DNA from: JAMXLG01 sp963765935 | GTDB lineage: Bacteria; Vulcanimicrobiota; Vulcanimicrobiia; Vulcanimicrobiales; Vulcanimicrobiaceae | DNA length: 64,000 nt | Direction of reading: 5' to 3' | Assembly: GCA_963765935.1 (NCBI GenBank) | Contig: CAVXXX010000003.1 | Coordinates: 238,568-302,567, forward strand | Part shown: positions 17,701-26,283 of the stretch, piece by piece | Layout: each line of letters begins with the position of its first letter | Position numbering within the stretch: the stretch's first letter is position 1 | Notes under the pieces: generated by a model | Told to the model about the DNA's origin: nothing | What the model saw: the letters and a program-made list of their open reading frames with translations, nothing else | The model's database searches: none | Made by a program: the position numbers and the translations under genes

Positions 17701-18270
17701 GGCATAGTTGGTGGCGAGCGCGAATTCCCGGCGGCTGCGAGCACGAAACAGCAAACGTTCCAGCGTCTCGATATAGTGACGCCGGTAGCGATCGCGGATT
17801 GGCAATATCCAATCATCGTAAACGGAAAGCGCGAGATCGCCTTCGTACAGATCGATGGCCTGCGGCCAGCTGGATTCACCGGCTATGCACCGCTCGAACT
17901 CGTCGACATCGACCCAGACATCGGCGTCCTCGTTCCACCATATCGTTTCGTCTTTCGAGTCAACATAGGGTTCGGAGGACGCCGGCAGTGCGGTCGTGAG
18001 TTGATGTAAATGACGACGCAGTTTTCCACGCGCTTCCGGCTCGCTGTCATCCGGCCACAACGTGAACGCGACGAGATCACGCGTAAGGTGCACCCGTCGA
18101 TGCACCAACAGAAACGTAAGGAGCACAAGCGCCCGCGGCCGGCTTCTGAACGCATAGGGTTCGCCGTTATAGTAGAATCGCGGTTGCCCGAGGAGATGGA
18201 TTCGAAGCGCAGTCTCCCGCGACACACGGTCGGGGGCTGGATCATCCGGATGGAAGCGCGTCGCGCTCAT
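14776..18270 (-). CDS. SARP-type transcriptional regulator with AAA ATPase and TPR repeats
   Basis: A 1164-residue regulator. Residues 20-100 form an OmpR-like winged helix (RIHLLGQPRFYYNGEPY ... LRRHLHQL). Residues 110-250 form a bacterial transcriptional activator domain. An ATPase module has Walker A GEPGIGKT at 305-312 and Walker B LLIVLEDLQW near 415. From about 620 to the end are TPR-type helical repeats. This is the AfsR/MalT-like STAND architecture: ligand or partner binding to the repeats drives ATP-dependent oligomerisation and transcription activation. It stands alone, convergent with the secreted protein operon and divergent from a PLP decarboxylase, one possible target. Confidence 0.88.
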   Translation of the reverse strand: MSATRFHPDDPAPDRVSRETALRIHLLGQPRFYYNGEPYAFRSRPRALVLLTFLLVHRRVHLTRDLVAFTLWPDDSEPEARGKLRRHLHQLTTALPASSEPYVDSKDETIWWNEDADVWVDVDEFERCIAGESSWPQAIDLYEGDLALSVYDDWILPIRDRYRRHYIETLERLLFRARSRREFALATNYAERILANDQWREDVLRQLISIRYESGDRAGALREMELFAARLADEMNVELMPETLALRALMLRGGALPDAATHERIDASVSANVFPFVGRTAELQQLTEAWRLAASGHGMAVLIAGEPGIGKTRLANELALVANTRGGRVLRGTTSSPETVPYQPVVEALRDALPFLTLLDVRPIWLASVAAVVPEIALQQTELPVLPAIDAERERSRLLEGLTAIIQGLSRQRPLLIVLEDLQWAGEATLSALEYLARRVAAFPALILATYRNQDGESAPGIHPLRRKLQLENVAHHISLGGLSDADIRDLARSIPKLAPDAELIGAQVHAVSGGNPLFATEMLRENAETGIREASSHFLRAMIEVRTRRVSEHARRIGEIASIVGGTFDADLLREISCLPEDLVLESVSELLGRGLVREVGRVHFAFAFSHHLVAATIYDQIDTTRRTQWHRRVGAAIERLSSDREQVAGTLAHHYDRGGEAEKAAKFYFASAQRSFAIFANQEALVSATRGLELSSDLERRRLLLGLRERILARLGDREAQRADIEALEQLARDDESRVDVVWRRAQWARAVGELSDEARYLEYLMQRALASNDLARQAAGRRASAKNLMLRSHYAEAFAAGQAAVEIDRQRNDTAGEVDALCLLSEIAVNRGDATAAEKALDEARDHADRMADPALIARVTMTAAGVAIMRRDFARALTDARESQRRHREIGDREGEAEASARVASALSCLLRFEEAAAEFIAAAELYRALGNRLKLGYLLFNQTGSQIQLGLLEDAGASLTAALDIFEAFDDMRGRAACLANLSMVRLLQQAPQEAKEIGVRALAASRDIANSVIEAAALANLGNAERELGDLTAALAHMHDAIAIRMRLNRPATFEELGDLALAQMKAGHDDAVCTADDIVERADASGENTVLPHHCFWAAARVYHAHGEERKAAAALQRAEDLVKLQLDAMSDPRSRRAFSELASVAGVRAARVGAWP

Positions 18271-18409
18271 CTGCGCACCTCACCGCCGCTTTTACCAAGA
18301 AAGCGACAGCCAGCATCGATCGAAAGACGTGATTTCAGTATAGCGCGTGGCTCGTGCTAACGTTGTCCGCAGCATCGTCTATTCTCGCCGCCGTAGTTAG
18401 GCTCGATAC

Positions 18410-19780
18410 ATGAAAGATTTGCTAGAGGACACGGCGATTCGCGCCGTACGGTATGCCACAACCGTTGGTGACCGGCGCGTTGCGCCCTCTCCGGTCGATG
18501 TCGCACGGCTGGAAGCGTTAGGTGGACCGCTAATGGACGCACCGACGAATCCGTCCGATGTGCTGGCGCTGCTCGACAGCGTCGGGTCGCCGGCGACGGT
18601 CGCGTCGGCCGGAGGCCGCTACTTTGGATTCGTCGTCGGCGGCTCGGTGCCCGCGGCGCTTGCAGCCAACTGGCTCGCGGGCGTCTGGGATCAGAACGCC
18701 GGCCTGCGCGCTACTTCGCCGGTCGCTGCGTACCTCGAAGACGTCGTTCTCAATTGGGTTCTCGAATTGCTGAATCTGCCGCCGACATGCGGCGGCGGAT
18801 TCGTCACCGGAACGACAACAGCCAACTTTTCCGCGCTAGCCGCAGCCCGAACGGCGCTGCTAAGCCGCGCTGGTTGGGACGTGGAAGAACAGGGACTGTT
18901 CGGTGCGCCGCCGATTCGCGTCATCGTCGGCGACGAAGTGCATCTGTCCGTACTCAAAGCGTTGCAAATGCTCGGCATGGGCCGAACTCGCGTGATTCGC
19001 GTGCAAACCGACGATCAGGGAAGAATGCGAGCCGATCGTCTTCCGCTTCTTGACGACAGGACCATCGTGTGCATTCAATCGGGCAACGTCAATAGCGGTG
19101 CGTTCGATCCCGCAGCGGACGTCTGTTCGCGAGCGCATGAAGCCGGCGCGTGGGTCCATGTTGACGGCGCATTCGGACTTTGGGCTGCGGTGTCACCGCG
19201 CTACGCACCGCTCCTCGAAGGCGTAAGCGAGGCTGATTCTTGGGCGATCGATTGCCATAAGTGGTTGAACGTGCCGTACGACTCAGGCATCGCTGTGGTT
19301 CGTGAAGCCGAGTATCTGCGCCGCGCGATGTCGGGGACCGCAGCGTACATGCCGTCGAGTACGGCGCGAGAACCGTGGCAGTACGTCCCCGAAGCATCGC
19401 GCCGCGCTCGCGGAGTCGAGCTTTGGGCCGCGATTCGATCGTTAGGACGTAGCGGCATCCGTGAGATCGTCGAGCGAAACTGCCGCCACGCTGCCACTTT
19501 CGCAGACGGTCTGCGAGCGGCCGGCTTTGCGGTGCTCAACGACGTCGTACTCAATCAAGTCCTCGTCTCTTTCGGAAGCTCCGAAGAAACGACGCGAACA
19601 ATTGCCGCCGTCCAGGATGACGGCACCTGCTGGTGCGGCGGAACGCAGTGGCACGGTCAAACGGCGATGCGCATCAGCGTCTCGAGTTGGGCAACTACCG
19701 ATGACGACGTCGTCCGCAGCCTCGCCTGCATTGTAAGGATCGCTAAATCGCTCAAAGCGATTTCACGATGCGATCGATGA
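18410..19780 (+). CDS. PLP-dependent group II decarboxylase family protein
   Basis: Protein of 456 residues in fold type I. GGGFVTGTTTANFSALAAAR is the phosphate-binding region, VHVDGAFGLWAA carries the PLP-contacting aspartate, and DSWAIDCHKWLNVPYDSG contains the Schiff-base lysine. Members decarboxylate aromatic amino acids, glutamate or diaminobutyrate, and some act as lyases or deaminases; the substrate cannot be fixed from the motifs. It is divergent from the large SARP regulator. Its last 29 bp overlap the end of the convergent hydrolase gene. Confidence 0.85.
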   Translation: MKDLLEDTAIRAVRYATTVGDRRVAPSPVDVARLEALGGPLMDAPTNPSDVLALLDSVGSPATVASAGGRYFGFVVGGSVPAALAANWLAGVWDQNAGLRATSPVAAYLEDVVLNWVLELLNLPPTCGGGFVTGTTTANFSALAAARTALLSRAGWDVEEQGLFGAPPIRVIVGDEVHLSVLKALQMLGMGRTRVIRVQTDDQGRMRADRLPLLDDRTIVCIQSGNVNSGAFDPAADVCSRAHEAGAWVHVDGAFGLWAAVSPRYAPLLEGVSEADSWAIDCHKWLNVPYDSGIAVVREAEYLRRAMSGTAAYMPSSTAREPWQYVPEASRRARGVELWAAIRSLGRSGIREIVERNCRHAATFADGLRAAGFAVLNDVVLNQVLVSFGSSEETTRTIAAVQDDGTCWCGGTQWHGQTAMRISVSSWATTDDDVVRSLACIVRIAKSLKAISRCDR

Positions 19781-20906
19781 GGACGCCGACGTGGTCCTCC
19801 TTCGGATCGGGTTGACTGTTCAATGCAATCGTGAGCACGAGGTTGTGCTGCGGCGCGTAGAGGTGCACGACGCGGTATCCGAGCGTCATCCCTTCGTAGA
19901 ACATGAACCGCCCGAGCGGAGGCTTGAACATTTCACCGACGCCAAGTCCGAATGTGCGCGGCTCGCTTTGCGTTGCTTGCGCGACCGGCTTGCCCGTCGT
20001 CATTGATACACACGATATCAGCTCATCGTGCTGCTTCTTCGGCAAGATCGTCGGGCCGTACAAGACCTGAACCCAGCGATCGAGAGCCGACGGTGTTGCA
20101 ACGATTCCGCCGGCAGCTTGCGTCCAGGAAAGGCTGAAGTTGCGCACATCGCGCTTGTACAGGAGTTGCAGTCCGGCGTTGTCAGGCTCGTTATTGAAGA
20201 AATAGCCGGAGGAAACGCGTCCTTGCAGGGTGGCCGGCAATACGTTCGGATCGTAGTACATGTTCGTCAAATGGTACGGCTTGAAGATCTTCGTGCGAAG
20301 TAAATCAGCGTACGACTGGCCTGTAATGCGTTCGAGGATCATCTGCGTGAGAATGTATCCCGTGTTTGAATAGTGCCAGCCGGTCATAAAGGCCGCGCGC
20401 CCGCTCTTCGGGTACACTGCGGCGACGAGTTCTGCGGCGGAATAGTCCTTATACGGATTTTCCGCATATGCGCGTTGGAACGCCGGGTCATTATCGTACG
20501 TCGGGATTCCGCTCGTCATGTTGAGCATTTTCCGAATCGTCACGTTTTTCCACGCGGGATATTGGGGAAGCCATTGCCCGATCGGCGCGTCGAGGTTTAA
20601 TTTACCCGCCGCTTCCAACTGAAGCGCGAGAACCGCGGTGAAGGCTTTCGTATTGCTGCCAATTTGAAACAAGGTTAATGGTTTTGCTCCGACCGCAGCC
20701 ACCGTCGGCGCATCGCCGTGCAGCGTCGTGATACTAACCGATGCCGCATCGATGTGTTCCGCCGCGCCGCGCTCCTTGAGATACGTTTGCAAAATCTGCG
20801 TCACTTTCGATTGCAGAGAAGCATTGTTCGCGCTCGCGCTTGACGCGGGCGCCGATGCTGCGAGAGCTGCGAACACGAGCGCGACAAGGATCCGTGAAAC
20901 AGTCAT
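19752..20906 (-). CDS. serine hydrolase, class C beta-lactamase family
   Basis: Protein of 384 residues with a signal peptide (MTVSRILVALVFAALAASAP). The SxxK motif S84-N-T-K87 and the Y179-x-N181 motif (HYSNTGY) give the catalytic serine, lysine and tyrosine of the serine beta-lactamase/penicillin-binding fold. It acts outside the inner membrane, perhaps as a peptidase or esterase. Real beta-lactamase activity is unlikely to be readable from sequence. The porin-like gene upstream on the same strand ends 12 bp before it, so they may be co-transcribed. Confidence 0.85.
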   Translation of the reverse strand: MTVSRILVALVFAALAASAPASSASANNASLQSKVTQILQTYLKERGAAEHIDAASVSITTLHGDAPTVAAVGAKPLTLFQIGSNTKAFTAVLALQLEAAGKLNLDAPIGQWLPQYPAWKNVTIRKMLNMTSGIPTYDNDPAFQRAYAENPYKDYSAAELVAAVYPKSGRAAFMTGWHYSNTGYILTQMILERITGQSYADLLRTKIFKPYHLTNMYYDPNVLPATLQGRVSSGYFFNNEPDNAGLQLLYKRDVRNFSLSWTQAAGGIVATPSALDRWVQVLYGPTILPKKQHDELISCVSMTTGKPVAQATQSEPRTFGLGVGEMFKPPLGRFMFYEGMTLGYRVVHLYAPQHNLVLTIALNSQPDPKEDHVGVLIDRIVKSL

Positions 20907-20918
20907 CGACGTCTCCTC

Positions 20919-22451
20919 TCAAAAGTCATATTGAAGTTGGGTTCGAATATATTTAAAATCAAACGGCGTGAAGGTCTCGACCCGATCGACGAGCCGCTCG
21001 CGGAACGAAAAGCCGCGATAGCGCTGCTTTGGATCGACCGTGTTAAAGAAATACTGCACGTCGAGATTGGTCTCGGTTCGAATATCGGTGTTGCTCGCGC
21101 CGTCGCTCGTGCCCGGCAAGCTGACGTTGTACCGCGCCTGAGAAAGCAAGAGTTTCAGACGGCGGTTCGCCGTTTGAAACGTGAGCGCAGCTTTTGCGGC
21201 AAAACCGGCTTTTCGCGCGTCCGTGATGCCTTCACCGATCGACGACGTATACAGCGGATCCGATTCGTAGTTATCCGTATACGGTGAAGCTGTCCCACCG
21301 CCATAACAAAGCACGTCGCCCGCCGGCAATCCCGTCACGGATGCATTTTGAACGCCGCCGAATACGACGCCGGGACCGGGTTTTGTTCCGGAAGAAGCTG
21401 AGCCCGGGCATTGGGCAGCGGGTACGACGTACGCCTTCGCGGGTTGATCGTCGGAACTCAGGACGAATGTAACGCGCTTTCCGAGGTTCAATCCGTATTG
21501 CAACCCATAGCCGTAGCTGTGCACCATGCCCACGAGCGCACTTCCGGTATTATTGTCCCACCAGAATTGCGCCGCAACGAACGGGTCGGCCGGCGCCGAG
21601 CGATCGTAGTTGAACTTCACGTCGCCGTACGCGAGATTGACGAGATCGAAGACGTGGTAGTAATACGCGTTCGCCGTCAGTGCACGGTTCTCGTACGCGG
21701 CATCGAGCAGCCAAAATCCGGCACTTTTCTGCACGAGATTGCATTGGTCGCCTTCAACCGTAAAGGTTCCAGGGACTCCGGCAATTTGCCCCTTCCCCGT
21801 TGGATAGGCGGTGTTGCAGCTCGTTAGCATCGTATTTGCATTGAACGCGGATGTGATGCGGCTCTTGAAGCGAGTGATATACATGCCTCCGATCCGGAAG
21901 AGCGGTGTGAGATTCGCTTCTATGACGGTGCCTTGATATGCGACGGGAACGATACGCGAATCCGCCGCGTTCGCCCACGGTGTGTTGATGATCTCCTTCC
22001 CGGTTTGAATCGTGAGGCCGCTCGTTTTATATTCCGCGTACATCTCGGCAAGCGTGCTGATGCCGTAGCCGGGAAGCGTGTTGTCCACGCGCGGATTATA
22101 TCCGACGCCGAGGACGCCGAATGGGTTCGCATTAAAGGGCTCCGCGCCGAAGTACGTTGCGCCGAGCACGAAGGGCGTATTGCGGAACGTATATTCGCCA
22201 TGCAATTGCAATCCGGAATTAAACGCCTGCGAGTCCGGCGTTCCCTTGGGTTTGCATCCCGACTCGAGACACGTGTTTGCGTTCAGACGCACGAAATAGT
22301 ACGAACGAATTGTGCCGGTCCACCGAAACGGAGGCGGCGACGGAGTAGGATGTGAATCTGCAGCGGCGCCCCCGGCGTACGAAAACATTATGTACAGCAG
22401 CGCCACGCATTCGATGACGAGTGCGCTCCGTAGCATTTCAAGTGGAGTCAT
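20919..22451 (-). CDS. outer-membrane beta-barrel (porin-like) protein
   Basis: Protein of about 510 residues with an N-terminal hydrophobic export signal (MLRSALVIECVALLYIMFSY). Many Tyr/Phe-rich amphipathic strands follow, and the protein closes with YIRTQLQYDF, a barrel-type terminus ending in phenylalanine. Four cysteine-containing loops (LESGCKPKG, LTSCNTAYP, GDQCNLV, AAQCPGSA) may be disulfide-linked. No family name is certain. An ATG 42 bases upstream would give a longer N-terminus. Divergent from the FadR-type regulator, which may control it. Confidence 0.65.
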   Translation of the reverse strand: MTPLEMLRSALVIECVALLYIMFSYAGGAAADSHPTPSPPPFRWTGTIRSYYFVRLNANTCLESGCKPKGTPDSQAFNSGLQLHGEYTFRNTPFVLGATYFGAEPFNANPFGVLGVGYNPRVDNTLPGYGISTLAEMYAEYKTSGLTIQTGKEIINTPWANAADSRIVPVAYQGTVIEANLTPLFRIGGMYITRFKSRITSAFNANTMLTSCNTAYPTGKGQIAGVPGTFTVEGDQCNLVQKSAGFWLLDAAYENRALTANAYYYHVFDLVNLAYGDVKFNYDRSAPADPFVAAQFWWDNNTGSALVGMVHSYGYGLQYGLNLGKRVTFVLSSDDQPAKAYVVPAAQCPGSASSGTKPGPGVVFGGVQNASVTGLPAGDVLCYGGGTASPYTDNYESDPLYTSSIGEGITDARKAGFAAKAALTFQTANRRLKLLLSQARYNVSLPGTSDGASNTDIRTETNLDVQYFFNTVDPKQRYRGFSFRERLVDRVETFTPFDFKYIRTQLQYDF

Positions 22452-22530
22452 CGTACTCGACCCCAAGCGCTTCTGAGTATCCCAACGACGCAAAATTGCT
22501 AGGCGCTCGAGGGCAAAGCGAAGAACAACG

Positions 22531-23223
22531 ATGGCGATGCAGGTTCGACCCGTGCGGCGAAGTCGTCTTGCCGATCAAGTTGCTCTTCAGGTGCGCGAGT
22601 TGATTGCGGCAGGCACCTATCGCGTCGGCGACCGGCTTCCCAATGAATCGGAACTCAGCGAACTTTTCGGCGTAGGCCGCTCGACGGTTCGCGAAGCGAT
22701 GCGCGTCTTATCGAGCCGAGGCCTCATCGACGTGCGCCACGGTGACGGTACCTACGTCGCTGCTCGGACGATGAACGAGCCGTTAGAGGAGCGGCTTGGC
22801 CGTGCCGAGTTGAGCGATATTTACGAAACGCGGTTGATGCTCGAGTCCGCGCTCTCCGTGCTCGCCGCCCAGCGCCGCGATGCAAAGGACATTGCAGCGA
22901 TGCGCAAGTGTCTCAAAGCGCGCGATGCCGCCATTGCGAGCGGAAACGTAGCGGCGTACGCGAATGCGGATTTCGACTTTCACCTTGCGATCGCGAGAGC
23001 GGCGAAGAACCGGGCGCTTTTCGAGGTCTACGAGTCGTTCGTGCAAAGCGTTCGGCCGCGTCTGCAATCAGCAACGAGCGTCGAATATATTCGTAACGAG
23101 GGCGACTTGATGCATGCCGCACTCTGCGACGCAATCGCCCGTGGCGATGCGCTCGAAACGCGTCGACTGGTGCGCTCGCACTTGAAGAAATCAGCAAAGG
23201 ATCTCAGCAACGCGCTGGGCTGA
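22531..23223 (+). CDS. GntR/FadR-family transcriptional regulator
   Basis: Protein of 230 residues. The N-terminal winged helix (residues 12-75) carries ESELSELFGVGRSTVREAMRVLSSRGLIDVRHGDGTYV, typical of GntR. The remaining all-helical part is an FCD ligand-binding domain (LMLESALSVLAAQR; FDFHLAIARAAKN). FadR-type members respond to small carboxylic acids. It lies 80 bp from the divergent porin-like gene and ends 5 bp before the convergent YncE/phosphoesterase gene. Both are plausible targets. Confidence 0.92.
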   Translation: MAMQVRPVRRSRLADQVALQVRELIAAGTYRVGDRLPNESELSELFGVGRSTVREAMRVLSSRGLIDVRHGDGTYVAARTMNEPLEERLGRAELSDIYETRLMLESALSVLAAQRRDAKDIAAMRKCLKARDAAIASGNVAAYANADFDFHLAIARAAKNRALFEVYESFVQSVRPRLQSATSVEYIRNEGDLMHAALCDAIARGDALETRRLVRSHLKKSAKDLSNALG

Positions 23224-23228
23224 AGAGG

Positions 23229-25430
23229 CTAGTCGTGATTGCGGGAAAGAATGCGGTCGAGTACTTGGGGCGCAATTGCATCCGGCCGGCTGAAGTCGAG
23301 TTTCGCGCTCAGTGCGGCCCCATATGCGGTCTGCTTGTTGCGCTTGGTGATGTCGATTTGGGGCGAAAGAACGGAATAGGGCCGTAGGTCCGCCGTTGAG
23401 GTGAACGCCGCATACATCGGCGTAGCCATTCCGTCGTAGGTCGAAAGCGGCTTCATTCCGAGCAGCACTTCAATCGTTCGAAGAATACTCACCGTGGCAA
23501 AGTGTTCGTGAAGAACGCCTCCACGCGCATACGGTGATGCAACAAAGAGCGTGGTACGCTGATCGCTCACGTGGTCGGGGCCGTCCTGCGCATCGTCTTC
23601 GATGACGAAGACAGCGGACGACTTCCAGACGCTCGAATGCGAAATCGTATCGATCAGTTGTCCCAACGCGTAGTCGTTCTGCGCAACCAATGATGACGGC
23701 GTCAGTTCACCCGGTTTGCTGCCGTAGGTATGATCGTTTGGAAGCCAGATGAATTCAAACTGAGGAAGCGAGCCCGTACCTACGAAATGCGTGAATTCGC
23801 GACGCCATTCCTTAACGCGCGTTACGTCACTTATGCGCAGGTCGAACGAGGGATACAGCGGATCGAAGACACCTTTCAAACTCGGAACATCGGCGACCCA
23901 GGAATTCGGCGTCTTGCCCGGATCCACGAGCTCGCCGTAATCGCGAAACGAGATACGATCGCGACGCGCCGCGTCCCAGAGATAGCCCGCCGCGGTGACC
24001 GACGGTCCATCGCCTTGCGTGACATCGTCGGAGAAACTGCGATGCGCGTAGATCAATGGCCAGAACCGCTCCATGTAATCGTTGGCAAAAGCCGCGTCCG
24101 CCCACATGTGACCGGTCGCGCTGACCTCTCCGCTCGTGTAGGCATTGTCGAAGAGTCCGAAGCGCGTGGCGATCGCATGTTCGTTCGGCGTTACCTTGCG
24201 ACCGAACCAGGTGAGTTTCGCGTCCCCGTTGCCTTGCGGCATATCGCCGAGAACCTGATCGTACGAACGGTTTTCTTTTAGGATGAAAAAGACGTGTCGA
24301 ATCGGACCGTTCGAGCGAATCACCGAAGCCGGCTGCGGATCGTTCCACGCTTGCGAACCTTGCGGATTGCCGTTCATCGCGAAGGTTCCCGGAAGATCGT
24401 AGGCGCGAAGCGAGCCGAATTCAATCGCGCCGATGTAATCTACGTCGCTTCCGCGCCGGTAGTTTGGATTCGGACGCGCACCTTCTCCCTTTCCGTTTAA
24501 CACGAAGAGTCTTCCGCGAGAGACCAGTGCATCCGTCGGATACCATCCCGCTTGCATCCGGCCAACGAGTTCGTCGTTATGCAGAATGGCGACGGAATTT
24601 GCCGCGCCCAGCGTCACGAAAATGTCTCCATCAGCGGACGCAATTGCGTTGGGCGAAACGCCAAGTGCGTCGAACGGGGCTTGATCCCGTACGGGAATCT
24701 CTTTGATCGGATGCAGGTCATGAGCATCGAGGATTGCGATCGCATCCGCATCGCCCTCGGCCACATACAATTTGCTTCCGGAAACGAGCAAAGCGCAAGG
24801 ATGCAAACCGACATGGCGCCGTTGCGCGATCTCGTCCGTCGCTACGTTGACCGCGACGACCTCGTTCGTGGGCCGAACCGCTACGAAAACCACGGCGCCG
24901 TCAGCGCCGAAAGCAATTGCAGCAGCTTGTCCTCCGAATGGAACCGCGCGCGCGCGTGCAATCGATTCGAGTGAACCGATGCGCAATGACGCATCGCGCG
25001 CTGTCGCGACGGCATACGTCTTACCATCGGGCGCTGCGGCGACATAGAGCGGATACGAATCTTTCGGAAAAGCGATGCGCTCGACGGTTTGCGCGCGCGT
25101 GTCGACGCGCAACAACGCATCCGCGTTTGCGCCGGCTACCAAAACGTGTTCGCTATCAGTCCATACCGGACGTCCAAACGCGCCAGGCAGCGAAATCACG
25201 CCGATGCGGGTGAGATCGGAGGCGCGATACAAGCCGAGCGCCGGCGGATTGTATCCCGACTCAACGACGGCAATGGTGGAACCGTCGGGCGAAAGCGCCA
25301 TCCCCTGCGGCATGGTTCCAGTCGCAACCACTGGACCTGCGGGCGGCTGCACGACCCAATCATTCGGAAGCACAGTGGGCGTCGCTGCAAGAAGCGCGAC
25401 TGACAAAATAATGGGTAACGATCTCACCAC
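23229..25430 (-). CDS. secreted YncE-type beta-propeller / phosphoesterase fusion
   Basis: A 733-residue exported protein. A signal peptide covers residues 1-22. A seven-bladed YncE-like propeller follows to about residue 370 (MALSPDGSTIAVVESG, ILDAHDLHPIKEIPV). A phospholipase C/acid-phosphatase type phosphoesterase domain then begins HVFFILKENRSYDQVLGD and includes DNAYTSGEVSATGHMWADAA and VFVIEDDAQDGPDHVSDQRT. The two-domain arrangement is a known family in soil bacteria, with likely phosphate-ester hydrolysis in the periplasm. A 12-base perfect palindrome lies 17 bases upstream of the start. Confidence 0.85.
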   Translation of the reverse strand: MVRSLPIILSVALLAATPTVLPNDWVVQPPAGPVVATGTMPQGMALSPDGSTIAVVESGYNPPALGLYRASDLTRIGVISLPGAFGRPVWTDSEHVLVAGANADALLRVDTRAQTVERIAFPKDSYPLYVAAAPDGKTYAVATARDASLRIGSLESIARARAVPFGGQAAAIAFGADGAVVFVAVRPTNEVVAVNVATDEIAQRRHVGLHPCALLVSGSKLYVAEGDADAIAILDAHDLHPIKEIPVRDQAPFDALGVSPNAIASADGDIFVTLGAANSVAILHNDELVGRMQAGWYPTDALVSRGRLFVLNGKGEGARPNPNYRRGSDVDYIGAIEFGSLRAYDLPGTFAMNGNPQGSQAWNDPQPASVIRSNGPIRHVFFILKENRSYDQVLGDMPQGNGDAKLTWFGRKVTPNEHAIATRFGLFDNAYTSGEVSATGHMWADAAFANDYMERFWPLIYAHRSFSDDVTQGDGPSVTAAGYLWDAARRDRISFRDYGELVDPGKTPNSWVADVPSLKGVFDPLYPSFDLRISDVTRVKEWRREFTHFVGTGSLPQFEFIWLPNDHTYGSKPGELTPSSLVAQNDYALGQLIDTISHSSVWKSSAVFVIEDDAQDGPDHVSDQRTTLFVASPYARGGVLHEHFATVSILRTIEVLLGMKPLSTYDGMATPMYAAFTSTADLRPYSVLSPQIDITKRNKQTAYGAALSAKLDFSRPDAIAPQVLDRILSRNHD

Positions 25431-25446
25431 GGCCTCCCGGTAGACT

Positions 25447-25458
25447 TCAGACGTCTGA
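25447..25458. promoter_or_regulatory. palindrome TCAGACGTCTGA upstream of phosphoesterase gene
   Basis: A perfect 12-base palindrome 17 bases before the start of the YncE/phosphoesterase gene. Its GTxxxAC-like half-sites would suit a GntR/FadR-type regulator such as the one at 22.5 kb. Short palindromes arise by chance, so this is weak. Confidence 0.25.
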
Positions 25459-25561
25459 CCTATTTTTTTGCCGCGTCCGAGCGACTAGTCCTCTTGCTGA
25501 TAGCAAACGAGCGACCGTATACCACGTTTATAGTCTTCCCCGCCGGGTACCCAAAACGCAC

Positions 25562-25960
25562 GTGAGTCCGACCTACCGCGCTGCTTTCACCGGCGATCGC
25601 CGCAACGTTCCGCTTGCGCGCAACGCGATCGCAAGTTTCGCACGCATCTGCGGCTTCTCCGCTGAAGAAGTAAGCGACATCCGCCTCGCTGCCGGCGAAG
25701 CGCTGAGCAATGCGGTCGAACACGGCCGCGCAACCCGTTCGAACGGCTTCTCCGTCCGCTGCACCTTCGCTGAGGACGAGCTCATGATCGAAGTCCGCGA
25801 CAACGGCGCAGGTTTCTCCCTCGAAGGCAAACGCGACGAGACGCCGATCGAACAACGCACCCGCGGCTTCGGCATCTTTCTGATGCGCCGCTTGATGGAC
25901 GGTGTCCAATTCGACAAGAACGGTACGTGTGTGAGGCTCATCCGCAGACACGTCTCTTGA
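25562..25960 (+). CDS. RsbW-like anti-sigma factor / ATP-binding protein
   Basis: A 132-residue GHKL ATPase. The N-box is RLAAGEALSNAVEHG, G1 is EVRDNGAGF and G2 is RGFGIFLMRRLMDGVQF. The size and motif spacing match RsbW/SpoIIAB-type serine kinases that sequester a sigma factor or phosphorylate an STAS antagonist. No STAS or sigma gene is adjacent. The start is GTG. It is divergent from the phosphoesterase gene and followed by the palindromic element. Confidence 0.85.
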   Translation: MSPTYRAAFTGDRRNVPLARNAIASFARICGFSAEEVSDIRLAAGEALSNAVEHGRATRSNGFSVRCTFAEDELMIEVRDNGAGFSLEGKRDETPIEQRTRGFGIFLMRRLMDGVQFDKNGTCVRLIRRHVS

Positions 25961-25980
25961 GGTTGTCGCGGTTGCGCCGG

Positions 25981-26154
25981 GAAGATGTGGATCGGGACTG
26001 CTCCCTTTGAACGGGGAGACGCATAAAAACCACATCGTGTGGTTTTTATGCTTGACTGATTTTTGCGCGGAACAAGTTCGGAAGTTCACATCCTGTGAAG
26101 GCGCAAAAATCAGACACTCCCAGTTCAAAGCGATCAGTCCCGATCCACACCTTC
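25981..26154. repeat. multibranched palindromic element, 174 bases
   Basis: Nested and branched perfect stems fill the gap between the RsbW-like gene and ctpA. The outer stem 25981-26000/26135-26154 (20 bp, one mismatch) continues through 26006-26012/26123-26129. Branch A, 26021-26034/26038-26051, is a perfect 14-bp hairpin with a 3-base loop. Branch B, 26056-26068/26101-26113, is a perfect 13-bp stem that holds two smaller hairpins (26070-26079 and 26085-26099). The fold is too regular to be chance. It could be a palindromic mobile element or an abundant structured RNA; no known family recognised. Confidence 0.7.
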
Positions 26155-26212
26155 CCTACGTTACGTCAAGCAAATGACGTGTCTGCGTTTTCGCTGAAGT
26201 AACTGCGCAAGC

Positions 26213-26239
26213 AAAAGGCCCACGGGGTGTGGGCCTTTT
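26213..26239. terminator. bidirectional intrinsic terminator
   Basis: Perfect 11-bp stem (26213-26223 with 26229-26239), 5-base loop, with A-run on the left and T-run on the right. It can end transcripts from both the plus-strand RsbW-like gene and the minus-strand protease gene. Confidence 0.85.
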
Positions 26240-26283
26240 GTGGTTCGGAACCAAAGTGCAATGAGCGCGATCCGAGGATCGCG

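Noticed and set aside
25981..26154. 6S RNA
   Set aside because: The fold is multibranched with long perfect inner hairpins, not a single rod with a central bubble.
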